Of a stretch of 64,000 nucleotides of DNA, positions 42,425 through 51,878 are shown in pieces. Numbering within the stretch: the stretch's first letter is position 1; each line of letters begins with the position of its first letter. Made by a program: the position numbers and the translations under genes. The stretch comes from CAG-273 sp051891195 (GTDB lineage: Bacteria > Bacillota > Clostridia > TANB77 > CAG-508), in assembly GCA_051891195.1 (NCBI GenBank), contig JBJFEZ010000061.1, forward strand, positions 14,195-78,194, written 5' to 3'. Below the pieces are notes generated by a model. It ran no database searches and was not told the origin of the DNA. It saw only the letters and a list, made by a program, of their open reading frames with translations.

Positions 42425-43683
42425 TTATACTTCCTTTCCTACTATAAAAATATAATTTGTTGTGCCAGAGCCACCAATGTTTAGCATCATTCCATTGTTA
42501 GCTTTTCTTAATTGATATTTCCCGGCTTTATTGGTAATTTGTTTATACAAATCTAACATCATTCTTACACCTGTTGCTCCGAACAGGATGTCCTACACCA
42601 ATTAAACCACCACTAGGATTAATTGGTTTTTCTCCATAAAAGGAAATAGTACCATCCTCTATCACTTTATATTCTTCTCCTGGTTTTGTAAGTCCAAAAC
42701 AAGAAATAGCAGCATATTCACTAGATGTAAAGCAATCATGTGTTTCAAAAAAATCAATATCTTTTACATTCATATTGGCTTTTAGATAAGCTTCCTCTAC
42801 AGCTTTTCTAGTCCAAGGAAGAACATATTCAGACTTTCTATTATCCTCCATTTTAGCTTTAAATTCCATTGGAGCTACTCTATGTCCAGTAGCCTTAATA
42901 ATTGGATAGTTATTCGTTTTTTCTTTATTATCTTTAAGATATTTCTCAGATACTAATATTAGTATGCAAGCACCATCTGTGACTTGTGAACAATCTGTAA
43001 CAGCTAGTTTTCCACCAACCAATGAATTGTATGTTGTATTTCTTCTATTAGCATGTTCTAGATTCATAAACCATTTCCTTGTTTGCGCATTTGGATTTCT
43101 TTTTGCATTTTCATAATTAATTGTAGATATCATAGCTAAATCTTTCATAAATCTTTGTTCATCTAAATTATATTTTTCTAAGATTTCATCTGCTAATTTT
43201 CCAAATAACTTAGGAAATGGAAAATCAATTCCTTTTGCTTCTTTTTCGTAAATTGCTGCTCTTCCTAAGTAATCACCACATAGCTTACTGTCTACAGTCT
43301 TCATCATTTCAAATCCTACTACAATAGCCATATCTATTTCTTGTGCTTTTATTTTAGTAATAGCCGCATCTAATGCAACAGAACCCGACGCACACGCTGC
43401 TTCATACCTTGCTGATGGCATACCATAAAAAACTTTATCTACATTAGTTAGTAATGCTCCTATATGTCCTTGATTTATATAATACTCTGATATAAAGTTT
43501 CCAACAAAGCATTGGACTTTATTGTTCATATTTAGTTTTTCAATTTCAGCTTTTGTAACATCACATTCTAAAATAGCATCTTCAAAACACTCTTTTAATA
43601 ATGCAATATAGTTTTTTCCTTCTTTTTTCCAGTTTCTTTCAAAGTCTGTCTGGCTTCCGCCCTAATATATATACTTTTTCCAT
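42425..43683 (-). pseudogene. thiolase (SCP-x-like acetyl-CoA acetyltransferase) broken by two one-base insertions
   Basis: The long open part (42543-43529) has the nucleophile motif YEAACASGSVALDAA and ETHDCFTSSEY, and ends abnormally after GVGHPV. Removing one C near 42584 restores GHPVGATGVRMM and a tail with NIGGSGTTNYIF ending at 42425, four bases before the next start. At the 5' side, MEKVYILG with GGAG in front shifts frame after LG; removing one G near 43660 gives GGSQTDFERNW and links to the main frame. The full product would be about 418 residues. It should condense two acetyl-CoA to acetoacetyl-CoA, or act on a related acyl-CoA. Pseudogene or base-calling error. Confidence 0.8.
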
Positions 43684-43691
43684 ACTTTCTC

Positions 43692-44981
43692 CTACACTGC
43701 TTTTATATACTTCCTATAATCGTATTTAGATTTAGGCAAATTTTCAATTAATGAATATAAATCATATTTTTTCATAATATTCTCTCCAATAAATCTAGTA
43801 CTTAATTCTCTAAAATTGCCTGCTTGTTCTATTAGTTCTTTCATTGCAATTGGTGGGCACCATCCGAAGCCGGTTGCCATAGCGTCATCACAGTCTTCTA
43901 TTTTTTCGGCGGTACATTTACTAATATATAAAGAATATATGATATATTCAATTAATATCTTTACTACAATCTCTTTCTCTGCTGTTGAGCAGTTTAATAA
44001 TTCTTTATATGCTTTTATATACTCTCCATTTTTTATGCAATTCTCCATATCCTGTATTTCTTTCCAATCATATTCTTTTTTAGGAACGTAATTATTGCTT
44101 TCTATATCTATTTCCAATATTGTTTCACTTTTTTTATACAAGCCACATCCTGATTTATTACCTAATCTACCTTGTTCTACCATTAAATCAACCCATTTTG
44201 GTAATTGAAAGTCTTGACTAAATTCATCTTCTGTATGTTGATAAATATTATCAACAATTGCTTTATGAATATCTATTCCTACAAAATCAATAGTTGAAAG
44301 AGGAGTCATATTTCTTCCTGTATACCCAGTAAACAAAGAATCAATATATGAAATTCCACCTTTGTGTTTATATTTGTCTGCTAGTAAAAGTACCTGATTC
44401 ATTAATCTAAATCCTATACGATTTGCTATAAAAGCTGGATTATCTTCTGAAATCACAGTAGTTCTTAATAATATTTTTTCTAAATATTCTTTAAATTCTT
44501 TTATTAATTGTACGTTTGTATACTTCGTTTTGATTAATTCACATAATGTCATATGATATGGTGGATTAAAGAAATGTGTCCCGAAAAAATTATATTTTCT
44601 ATCTTCTGAAAATGCTTCTGATAATTTAGCTACAGACAATCCCGATGTACCAGTTGTAATAATTGCGTCTTTTCTAGAATACTCATTTATTAATTCATAA
44701 ACTGATTTTTTTATTTTATAATCTTCAGAAACACTCTCAAAAATCCAATCACATTTATTTAAGTTATCCTTTGCATCATTATAATCACATAATATAATTT
44801 TATTAGAAATAATATCTGTTTTAATTGATTTATATATTCTTTCTAATAATTTTTCGTCTAGTTTTCTCTTGTCTCTACTAATCAAATAAACATTTGCATT
44901 TCCTAAGCCCGCTATCAATCCGCCCATTAAAGAACCTACAGTTCCATTTCCTCCGAAGATTGCAACATTCTCTATTTTCAT
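43692..44981 (-). CDS. 3-hydroxyacyl-CoA dehydrogenase
   Basis: Start at 44981 after GGGAG; 429 residues. NAD-binding FGGNGTVGSLMGGLIAG at residues 7-23, then FESVSEDYKIKKSVY, the family signature GTHFFNPPYHMTLCELI, DNPAFIANRIGFRLM and a C-terminal domain with GYTGRNMTPLSTIDFVGIDI and GRLGNKSGCGLY. It normally interconverts 3-ketoacyl-CoA and 3-hydroxyacyl-CoA. No other fatty-acid oxidation gene is near. In a polysaccharide cluster beside an acyltransferase it more likely supplies a 3-hydroxyacyl donor for sugar N-acylation. Confidence 0.85.
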   Translation of the reverse strand: MKIENVAIFGGNGTVGSLMGGLIAGLGNANVYLISRDKRKLDEKLLERIYKSIKTDIISNKIILCDYNDAKDNLNKCDWIFESVSEDYKIKKSVYELINEYSRKDAIITTGTSGLSVAKLSEAFSEDRKYNFFGTHFFNPPYHMTLCELIKTKYTNVQLIKEFKEYLEKILLRTTVISEDNPAFIANRIGFRLMNQVLLLADKYKHKGGISYIDSLFTGYTGRNMTPLSTIDFVGIDIHKAIVDNIYQHTEDEFSQDFQLPKWVDLMVEQGRLGNKSGCGLYKKSETILEIDIESNNYVPKKEYDWKEIQDMENCIKNGEYIKAYKELLNCSTAEKEIVVKILIEYIIYSLYISKCTAEKIEDCDDAMATGFGWCPPIAMKELIEQAGNFRELSTRFIGENIMKKYDLYSLIENLPKSKYDYRKYIKAV

Positions 44982-44983
44982 AT

Positions 44984-45883
44984 TTATACTCCCATACTCC
45001 ATTTTTTCACATTGTTGATAAAAGTCTCATGGTCTATAGCGAAATTTCCTGTTACGCTTGTATTTTCTTCAACATTCCTTGTAACAACTGCTCCCATATT
45101 GCATCTAGCATTTTTTCCAATGGTAATTCCATTACGAACAGTACATCCAATGCCTATCCAAACATTATCTTCAATTACAGTTCTTCCACCAATAATACTA
45201 GCAGCTGGTAACATTACACATCTTCCTATTTTACAAGCATGTCCAATATGATTTAAATTATCAATTTTAGTATATTCTCCAATTATAGTATCGTCCCAAG
45301 GATATATTGCTTTATCTATTGTAGTGTTATATTGAATTTCAACATTGTTTTCAATTTTTACTCCTCCGACATGGTTTACTGGCATAATCTTATCTTTGTT
45401 TCTTTTAAATTCAAAGCCACATCCTCCTATAATAGAACCAGCTCTTATAATAGTATTGTCTCCTATTACTACATTTTCTTTAATAGAAACAAATTCCTCA
45501 ATAATAACATTATTTCCTATTATCACATTCTTTTCTGCAATACATGCCAATTTGCTAATATTACAGCTTTTTCCCACTTTAGTCTCAAAAGACTTCCTTA
45601 CATAGTTTGAGTTGCTACATAATTTATTATGTATATTGAAGAATTCTATTCTTGGAAATTCAGTTATATAAAATCCACATTTCCTATCTTTTAATTTTTC
45701 ATATAATTCTTGAGTTGTTATGAGCATAGTAAAGTTATCTTTTATATCTGATATATATTTATCATCATCAATAAATGTACATATATTCTTCTCTGTCTTT
45801 GATGCTAAAATTCCTAGTGTATCAAATTCTTGCTCATTAATTAATTTTTTACCTTCAATTTTAAAGCATTCTGATAATTTCAT
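44984..45883 (-). CDS. LpxD-like left-handed beta-helix acyltransferase
   Basis: 299 residues. Residues 1-105 form an N-terminal alpha/beta domain, followed by hexapeptide repeats from CNISKLACIAEKNVIIGNNV to NGITIGKNARCNMGAVV. The GGCGFEF segment, NHVGGVKIENNVEI and a histidine-rich NLNHIGHACKIG match LpxD, which moves 3-hydroxyacyl groups onto an amino sugar. The host is Gram-positive and has no lipid A genes here, so it probably acylates the 3-amino group of a nucleotide sugar made by this cluster. Donor unknown; a 3-hydroxyacyl group is the best guess. Confidence 0.8.
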   Translation of the reverse strand: MKLSECFKIEGKKLINEQEFDTLGILASKTEKNICTFIDDDKYISDIKDNFTMLITTQELYEKLKDRKCGFYITEFPRIEFFNIHNKLCSNSNYVRKSFETKVGKSCNISKLACIAEKNVIIGNNVIIEEFVSIKENVVIGDNTIIRAGSIIGGCGFEFKRNKDKIMPVNHVGGVKIENNVEIQYNTTIDKAIYPWDDTIIGEYTKIDNLNHIGHACKIGRCVMLPAASIIGGRTVIEDNVWIGIGCTVRNGITIGKNARCNMGAVVTRNVEENTSVTGNFAIDHETFINNVKKWSMGV

Positions 45884-45895
45884 TGGCTTTCCTCT

Positions 45896-47023
45896 CTATC
45901 TTAGTATTTCCGTAATAGCATTTGTCACTTTGTTTACAGTTTCTTCGTTTAGATATGGATGCATTGGTATACTTAGTACACAACTACTTAAGTTTTCTGA
46001 TACCTTTAAATCCTCTAAATTAAAAGAATAATCTTGGTATACAATTTGCTTATGTAAAGGAATTGGATAATATATCATAGTAGGAATTCCCTTTTCTTTA
46101 AGTTTTGCTTGAACAGCATTTCTTTCCTCTTCATTTTCTAATATTAAAGTATATTGTGCCCAACTACTTACATATCCATCTGGAACTACTGGTGTTTTTA
46201 CAATACCTTTTAATTTTTCAGCATACATTTTAGCAAATTTATTTCTTTCTTCAAGTTCATATTCTTCAAATGCTTCTAATTTTGGTAATAAAATAGCTGC
46301 TTGAATTGTATCTAATCTTGAATTTAAGCCTATTCTTACATTTTCATATTTAAAAGAACCTTTCCCATGTACTCTAATAGATAATATTTTTTGATACATT
46401 TCTTCATCATCAGTGAAGATTGCTCCTCCATCACCATAACATCCTAGTGGCTTTGCTGGAAAGAAAGATGTAGTTGAAATATCCCCAAAAGAGCATGCTT
46501 TTCTGCCATTAATTTCTCCTCCAAATCCTTGGGCTGCATCTTCTACCACTTTTAAATTATATTTTTTAGCAATTTTTACAATGTCAGGAAAGTTAGCTAC
46601 TTGTCCAAATAAATCTACTGGAATAACAGCTTTTGGAGTTAGCTTTCCTTCTTCAATAACTTGCTTAATTGCCTTTTCTAGCTTAGTAGCATCCATATTA
46701 AATGTCCTTGCATCTACATCTATGAATATCGGCGTAGCTCCTTCTAGAGACACAACTTCTGCAGTCGCATAGAATGTAAATGTTGGTACAAAAACAGCAT
46801 CTCCTGGCCTTACATTTAATACTTTCATTGCAATTGTTAAAGCATCTGTTCCATTAGCACATGTTGCACAGTATTTTCTTCCTACATATTTTGCCAATTT
46901 TTCTTCTAGGATTTTTACTTCTTCTCCCATAATATAATGAGAATCATATAGCACCTTTTGAATATTTTCATCAATTTTATCTTTTAAATGTTTATATTGT
47001 GCTTTTAAGTCAATAAACTCCAT
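45896..47023 (-). CDS. wbpE: DegT/DnrJ/EryC1/StrS aminotransferase (WbpE-like)
   Basis: 375 residues. Signature regions: FIDLKAQYKHLKDKIDENI at the start, YCATCANGTDALTIAMK, FVPTFTFYATAEVVSLEGATPIFIDVD, and KVVEDAAQGFGGEINGRKACSFGDISTTSFFPAKPLG with the PLP lysine in SFFPAKPLG. It adds an amino group to a keto-sugar nucleotide, with glutamate as usual donor. In WbpA/B/E pathways it makes UDP-2-acetamido-3-amino-glucuronate. The acyltransferase follows 12 bp downstream. Confidence 0.9.
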   Translation of the reverse strand: MEFIDLKAQYKHLKDKIDENIQKVLYDSHYIMGEEVKILEEKLAKYVGRKYCATCANGTDALTIAMKVLNVRPGDAVFVPTFTFYATAEVVSLEGATPIFIDVDARTFNMDATKLEKAIKQVIEEGKLTPKAVIPVDLFGQVANFPDIVKIAKKYNLKVVEDAAQGFGGEINGRKACSFGDISTTSFFPAKPLGCYGDGGAIFTDDEEMYQKILSIRVHGKGSFKYENVRIGLNSRLDTIQAAILLPKLEAFEEYELEERNKFAKMYAEKLKGIVKTPVVPDGYVSSWAQYTLILENEEERNAVQAKLKEKGIPTMIYYPIPLHKQIVYQDYSFNLEDLKVSENLSSCVLSIPMHPYLNEETVNKVTNAITEILR

Positions 47024-47037
47024 TTTCTATCCCCTTC

Positions 47038-48117
47038 CTATTTATCAAACCTTCCCACAAAATCCATTGTAGAACATTTATCTAATGGTAATCTTACCGC
47101 TCTTCCTTCTGCTGCTGATTTATAAATAGCAAGTACCATTTCTAATGCTCTTTTTCCTGCTTCAGCATCCACTAATGGTTCTGTGTGATTTTCAATTGCT
47201 TCTATTACATTAGCGTAAAGTGGAGTATGTCCAAATCCATAAACGTTTTTAGGCATTTCACTATTTTTCTCCTTTACTTCTTCTGCATTTTCTTCTTGAT
47301 TTTCAAAAATCCATTCTTCAATAATATTAACTGATTTTCCTCCAGCTTTTACAGTACCCTTTTGTCCAAAAAGATAAAGTGTTTCTTCTAAGTTTTTAGG
47401 ATATATATCTGTTGTTCCTTCTATAATTCCATAAGAACCATTTTTAAATTTAACAATAGCTATTCCTAAATCTTCTGCTTCAATAAAATCATGGTTTAAA
47501 TTGTCTGTATAAGCACAAACTTCAGTCACTTCATCTCCCATCATCCATCTTAATAAATCGATATTGTGAATACATTGATTCATTAAAGCTCCACCATCTT
47601 GTGCCCACGTTCCTCTCCAAGGAGCTTGTGTATAATAATCTTTACCTCTATTCCATCTAATATGAGCAGTTCCATACAACATTTTTCCAAATTCGCCATC
47701 TTCTACTGCTTTTCTAATTCTTTGAATAGATTTATTGAATCTATTTTGGTGGTTAGCACATACAACTAATCCTTTTTCTTTTGATTTTGTAATAATTTTA
47801 TCTGCATCTTCTAATGATAAGGCAATTGGTTTTTCTATAATTAAGTTGCAACCAGCGTCTAAACAGTCAAGCGCAATTTTTGCATGTTCTCCACTCTCTG
47901 TTGCAATTGCTACTAATTCTGGTTTTTCTTTTTCTAACATTTCATGATAATCTGTGTATTGTTTTAAATTTGCATCTTGCATACATACTTTTTCTAACAA
48001 AATATTCATATGTTTTGGTACAATATCACAAATTCCTACAATTTCTAATTTGTTATTTACTGCGGCTTCTAAATGATTTGGTGCAATTCTTCCACACCCA
48101 ATTAATGCATATTTCAT
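47038..48117 (-). CDS. wbpB: Gfo/Idh/MocA-family UDP-sugar 3-dehydrogenase (WbpB-like)
   Basis: 359 residues. Rossmann GCGRIAPNHLEAA at the N-terminus, then EKPIALSLEDADKII with the catalytic lysine, VCANHQNRFNKSIQRIRKAV, and GGALMNQCIHNIDLLRWMMG with the conserved H-N-I-D. It should oxidise C3 of UDP-GlcNAcA, preparing it for the aminotransferase encoded next. Overlaps the preceding gene by four bases (ATGA), so the products are made together. Confidence 0.85.
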   Translation of the reverse strand: MKYALIGCGRIAPNHLEAAVNNKLEIVGICDIVPKHMNILLEKVCMQDANLKQYTDYHEMLEKEKPELVAIATESGEHAKIALDCLDAGCNLIIEKPIALSLEDADKIITKSKEKGLVVCANHQNRFNKSIQRIRKAVEDGEFGKMLYGTAHIRWNRGKDYYTQAPWRGTWAQDGGALMNQCIHNIDLLRWMMGDEVTEVCAYTDNLNHDFIEAEDLGIAIVKFKNGSYGIIEGTTDIYPKNLEETLYLFGQKGTVKAGGKSVNIIEEWIFENQEENAEEVKEKNSEMPKNVYGFGHTPLYANVIEAIENHTEPLVDAEAGKRALEMVLAIYKSAAEGRAVRLPLDKCSTMDFVGRFDK

Positions 48118-49352
48118 AATGACACTTCCTCCTTTATTTTTTCTAAATAATTCACTAATTCCTGGTAGATTTTTTCTGCCACAAATCTTTCTTTATATAA
48201 ATGCATTGCATTACTAGACATCTTACCATACTTTTCAGGATTGTTTTTAAGTTCAACAATAAAATCCGCCATTTGTCCCATATCTTGTGTTGATAACCCA
48301 CAGTTATTTTCTTCTAATAATTTTTTCATATATCCTTCTGAAGTAAGCATAATTGGTAGTCCATATGAGATATATTCTGCAAATTTGTTAGATACACCCA
48401 TTTGAAAATCAAATGTATTTTTATATGGCGCTAATCCTATCTTTGAGTTCATCAAAATATATTGCAGCTTGTTCTTTTCTACCCACCCTAATAAATTTAT
48501 ATTTTTTAGTTCTTCCGATTTTCGCTTCAACTTGTCCATTTGTGGACCATCACCACAAATATTAATAATTATATCTTCATCTTTTTTTTCTAATTCTTGA
48601 GCTAACTGTATAATCTTATCATAATCAAATTGATTATTAATTGTAGCAAAAAATGAAATATTAAATTTATTTTTATCTATAGAATTTACAATACCACTTT
48701 TAAATTCAAGCTGTTCATTTTTTTGTTTGTCATATCCTATATAAAAATATCTGTCAGTTTTTTTTCTAACTCTATCTCCCTTATTTAATCCCCAATTTAA
48801 TACATCTTCAGAAACGGCATTAATGGCAAAAGCATTTTTCATTATTTTTTTTGTCTTAAAATTCATTATTGCTATATAAGGTGCAGAAAAGATTCCTACC
48901 AATTTAGGCAGATTATGTTTAAATGTATCCGGCCATAAATCTCTAATGTCTACAATAACAGGAACATTATTTTTCTTTCCATACTTAACAGCTTCCCATG
49001 CAAGTTCAATAGTCGGAAAGGAAACATATATCAAATCTGGTTTTGCCATTTTTTTACTATTTTTCTTGAATTTTTTTGCGATTGTTCTATGATTCAATAT
49101 TCTCATTATAGAGATATTTTTTTTATATGTTATTCCATGCAGTAAATTCAACGTATAATTATCATTTACTTTAACATATGTATCTTTATCATATAGTTGT
49201 TTTTTTATAAAATGGTCAAATGTACTTGATATCCAAACAATTTCATGTTTTCTTTCATTTAATTTTTCCGCCATCATTCCTGTTCTCAGTAGTCTTGTAC
49301 TATTTTCCGCAACAGGTAATGGTTCACCTATTTTTACTAGCCATATTCTCAT
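48114..49352 (-). CDS. glycosyltransferase family 4 (WbuB-like)
   Basis: 412 residues. IRLVKIGEPLPVAE-type N-terminus (RIWLVKIGEPLPVAENSTRLLRTGMMAEKL), typical of WbuB-like enzymes of O-antigen and capsule clusters; VDIRDLWPD; FFATINNQFDYDKII; INICGDGPQMDKLKRK; and ISYGLPIMLTSEG in the donor site. It probably adds the second sugar to the lipid-linked first sugar. It is 22 bp downstream of the initiating transferase. Confidence 0.85.
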   Translation of the reverse strand: MRIWLVKIGEPLPVAENSTRLLRTGMMAEKLNERKHEIVWISSTFDHFIKKQLYDKDTYVKVNDNYTLNLLHGITYKKNISIMRILNHRTIAKKFKKNSKKMAKPDLIYVSFPTIELAWEAVKYGKKNNVPVIVDIRDLWPDTFKHNLPKLVGIFSAPYIAIMNFKTKKIMKNAFAINAVSEDVLNWGLNKGDRVRKKTDRYFYIGYDKQKNEQLEFKSGIVNSIDKNKFNISFFATINNQFDYDKIIQLAQELEKKDEDIIINICGDGPQMDKLKRKSEELKNINLLGWVEKNKLQYILMNSKIGLAPYKNTFDFQMGVSNKFAEYISYGLPIMLTSEGYMKKLLEENNCGLSTQDMGQMADFIVELKNNPEKYGKMSSNAMHLYKERFVAEKIYQELVNYLEKIKEEVSL

Positions 49353-49374
49353 ATTAATCCTCTTTTAATTATTT

Positions 49375-50019
49375 TTATTGACTTTTTGTTTTTTTAGTTC
49401 TTAATTCATTAATCTCAGTCATTATATCTTGTTCTGATGCTTCAGCACCAGTCTTTCTAAGCACCTCTAATATTGTTAATAATATTATTTTAATATCCAT
49501 TAATGGGCTTATGTTATCTACATATTCAATATCATAATTTATTTTTTTGAATATGTTTATTTTATTTCTTCCCTTTACTTGAGCTAGCCCTGATATTCCT
49601 GGTAAGACATCACTTCTTCTTTTTTGTTCTTCTGTAAAAAATTCATAATATTCTGGAATCCAAGGTCTTGGCCCTATAAAGCTCATTTCTCCTTTTAATA
49701 TGTTTATAAGTTGTGGTAGCTCATCTATGCTAGTTTTTCTAATAAATTTTCCTACTTTAGTTACCATTTCTTCATGGCTCATATTGCTATCTAATTCTTT
49801 TCTATTTGTTTTCATACTTCTAAATTTGTAAATTTTAAAAAGTTTTAGGTTTTTCCCTACTCTGTCTTGAGTATAAAATACAGGTCCTTTGTCTTCTATT
49901 TTTATTGCTAGTCCTACTATTAAAAATGGTATAAATAATAAGATTAGTAATATACTAGCAAATATAATATCAATAATTCTTTTTACAACTAAATATATAT
50001 TTCTTAGTACTTTTTTCAC
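49375..50019 (-). CDS. initiating phosphoglycosyl transferase (bacterial sugar transferase)
   Basis: I start at the GTG at 50019, seven bases after AAAGGG; the ATG at 50040 would be leaderless. About 214 residues: one N-terminal membrane segment (IIDIIFASILLILLFIPFLIVGLAIKI) then the PglC/WcaJ-type catalytic domain: EDKGPVFYTQDRVGKN, FKIYKFRSMKTN, KVGKFIRKTSIDELPQLINIL and FIGPRPWIPEY, LPGISGLAQVKGRN. It moves a sugar-phosphate onto undecaprenyl phosphate and starts the repeat unit. First gene of the cluster, with its own promoter. Confidence 0.92.
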   Translation of the reverse strand: MKKVLRNIYLVVKRIIDIIFASILLILLFIPFLIVGLAIKIEDKGPVFYTQDRVGKNLKLFKIYKFRSMKTNRKELDSNMSHEEMVTKVGKFIRKTSIDELPQLINILKGEMSFIGPRPWIPEYYEFFTEEQKRRSDVLPGISGLAQVKGRNKINIFKKINYDIEYVDNISPLMDIKIILLTILEVLRKTGAEASEQDIMTEINELRTKKTKSQ

Positions 50020-50048
50020 TGTAATCACCCTTTTTTTCATATGTAGTT

Positions 50049-50077
50049 ATTATATAAAAAGTAATAGTTAATTGCAA
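50049..50077 (-). promoter_or_regulatory. promoter of the polysaccharide operon
   Basis: TTGCAA, 17 bases, TATAAT on the minus strand. The expected start of transcription is near 50042, which favours the GTG start for the first gene. No other promoter is obvious within the next 15 kb. Confidence 0.75.
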
Positions 50078-50120
50078 GTATTTTTTCATAATATGTGTCT
50101 ATATTCGCTATTTTTTTACA

Positions 50121-50151
50121 TTTTAAAACACATCATTCTATAACGATGTGT
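50121..50151 (-). terminator. terminator after galE
   Basis: Stem ACACATC/GATGTGT with a ten-base loop, U-rich afterwards on the minus strand. It separates the galE operon from the polysaccharide operon. Confidence 0.6.
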
Positions 50152-50160
50152 CTCTATATA

Positions 50161-51168
50161 TTATTTACTACTTTTTTCAATATAATTCCACGAATCTCTG
50201 CACATATCTTCTATATTTTTTTGTGCTTCCCAACCTAATTCTTGTTTAGCTTTTGTTGGGTCTGCATAGCACTTTGCTATGTCTCCTGGTCTTCTTTGTG
50301 TAATTTTATATTTTACCTGTTTACCTGTTGCTTTTTCAAATGCTTTTACAACATCTAATACGCTATATCCTGTTCCTGTTCCCAAATTGTATATATATAT
50401 TCCTTTTTGTTCTTTTTCTAATTTTTCTAGAGCATTTACGTGTCCTTTGGCTAAGTCTACTACGTGTATATAATCTCTTACTCCTGTTCCGTCTGGTGTA
50501 TCATAGTCATTACCAAATACAGATAATTGCTCTAATTGACCATTTGCTACTCTTACAATGTATGGCATTAAATTGTTTGGTATTCCATTTGGTTCTTCTC
50601 CTATTAATCCACTTTCGTGTGAACCTACAGGATTAAAATATCTTAATATACATATATCCCAGCTGTTATCTGATTTATATATATCTTCTAAAATTTGTTC
50701 TATAAACAACTTGGTAGTTCCATACGGATTTGTAGTTCCGCCTATTTTACTTTCTTCTGTTATTGGCACTGTTTCAGGGGTTCCATATACAGTTGCTGAT
50801 GAACTAAATATAAATTTTTTACAGTTATATTTTTTCATTGTTTCTAAAAGTGTTAATGCCCCGGATACATTGTTTATATAATATTCTATTGGTTTGCTAA
50901 CAGATTCTCCTACGGCCTTAAAGCCTGCAAAGTTTATTACTGCTTCAATTTCATTTTCTTGAAATACTTTTTCTAGCTCTTGTTTGTTTAAATAGTCTAT
51001 TTCATAGAATTTAAAATCTTTTCCTGTTATCTTCTTTATTTTTTCTAATACTTCTGGTTTGCTGTTTGAAAAGTTATCTAATATTATAATGTCTTTTCCT
51101 TTTTCTAATAATTCTATTGCTGTATGACTGCCAATATATCCTGCTCCACCTGGTAATAAAATAGCCAT
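50161..51168 (-). CDS. galE: UDP-glucose 4-epimerase
   Basis: 335 residues. NAD-binding GGAGYIGSHTAIELLEKG at the N-terminus, catalytic serine segment FSSSATVYGTPETVPI, Y-x-x-x-K in NPYGTTKLFIEQI, LRYFNPVGSHESGLIGEEP, and RPGDIAKCYADPTKA. It interconverts UDP-glucose and UDP-galactose and possibly the N-acetyl forms, which would supply sugars to the neighbouring polysaccharide cluster. It is 11 bp downstream of cmk in the same operon. Confidence 0.95.
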   Translation of the reverse strand: MAILLPGGAGYIGSHTAIELLEKGKDIIILDNFSNSKPEVLEKIKKITGKDFKFYEIDYLNKQELEKVFQENEIEAVINFAGFKAVGESVSKPIEYYINNVSGALTLLETMKKYNCKKFIFSSSATVYGTPETVPITEESKIGGTTNPYGTTKLFIEQILEDIYKSDNSWDICILRYFNPVGSHESGLIGEEPNGIPNNLMPYIVRVANGQLEQLSVFGNDYDTPDGTGVRDYIHVVDLAKGHVNALEKLEKEQKGIYIYNLGTGTGYSVLDVVKAFEKATGKQVKYKITQRRPGDIAKCYADPTKAKQELGWEAQKNIEDMCRDSWNYIEKSSK

Positions 51169-51179
51169 AATATAGTCTC

Positions 51180-51848
51180 CTATCTTTTTTTCAAAATAAT
51201 TTCTTTTACATTTTGTTTAACTTCATCAATAGTCATATGTGTTGTGTCTATTACAATAGCATCTTCTGCTATTTTTAATGCTCCTACTTTTTTGTTCATA
51301 TCGTTATAATCTCTTGCTTTTATTGATTCTAGGACCTCTTCATATGTCATTTGAATACCTTTTTGTTCATTTTCTATGTATCTTCTTTTTGCTCTTTCTT
51401 CTACATTTGCATCTAAATATATTTTAATATCTGCATTTGGAAATACTACTGTTGTAATATCTCTTCCTTCCATTATTACATCTGAATTCTCACTCATTTT
51501 TCTTTGCAAATCTACCATAATTTCTCTTACTTCTGGTATAGAAGATACTGGTGATACAAATCCTGATACTTCTTTGCTTCTAATTTCTTTGCTTACATCT
51601 TCTCCATTTAAATATATTTGTTGCTCTTCTTCTTTGTGCTTAATTTCTATATTAATATTTTTAGCAATGTCTATAATTTTTTCTTTTTCTTCTATTGTTG
51701 TTATATTTTTTCTTAATGCTTGTAATGCAACACATCTATACATTGCTCCTGTGTCTATGTTTAATAGCCCTAACTCTTTTGCTATTAATTTGGTTATTGT
51801 TCCCTTTCCTGTTCCTGCTGGTCCATCTATTGCTACTATAAATGACAT
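51180..51848 (-). CDS. cmk: cytidylate kinase
   Basis: 222 residues. P-loop AIDGPAGTGKGTITKLIA at residues 6-23, LNIDTGAMYRCVAL, and EGRDITTVVFPNADIKIYLDA with RAKRRYIENEQKG in the lid. It phosphorylates CMP and dCMP. No rpsA or ispH gene follows, unlike many clostridia; galE does. Confidence 0.95.
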   Translation of the reverse strand: MSFIVAIDGPAGTGKGTITKLIAKELGLLNIDTGAMYRCVALQALRKNITTIEEKEKIIDIAKNINIEIKHKEEEQQIYLNGEDVSKEIRSKEVSGFVSPVSSIPEVREIMVDLQRKMSENSDVIMEGRDITTVVFPNADIKIYLDANVEERAKRRYIENEQKGIQMTYEEVLESIKARDYNDMNKKVGALKIAEDAIVIDTTHMTIDEVKQNVKEIILKKR

Positions 51849-51878
51849 TTTTTAGCCCTCCATTTATTAAATTTTAAT

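Noticed and set aside
43816..45605. Several long + strand frames across the dehydrogenase and acyltransferase genes
   Set aside because: They are antisense shadows of conserved minus-strand genes without ribosome sites or domains.
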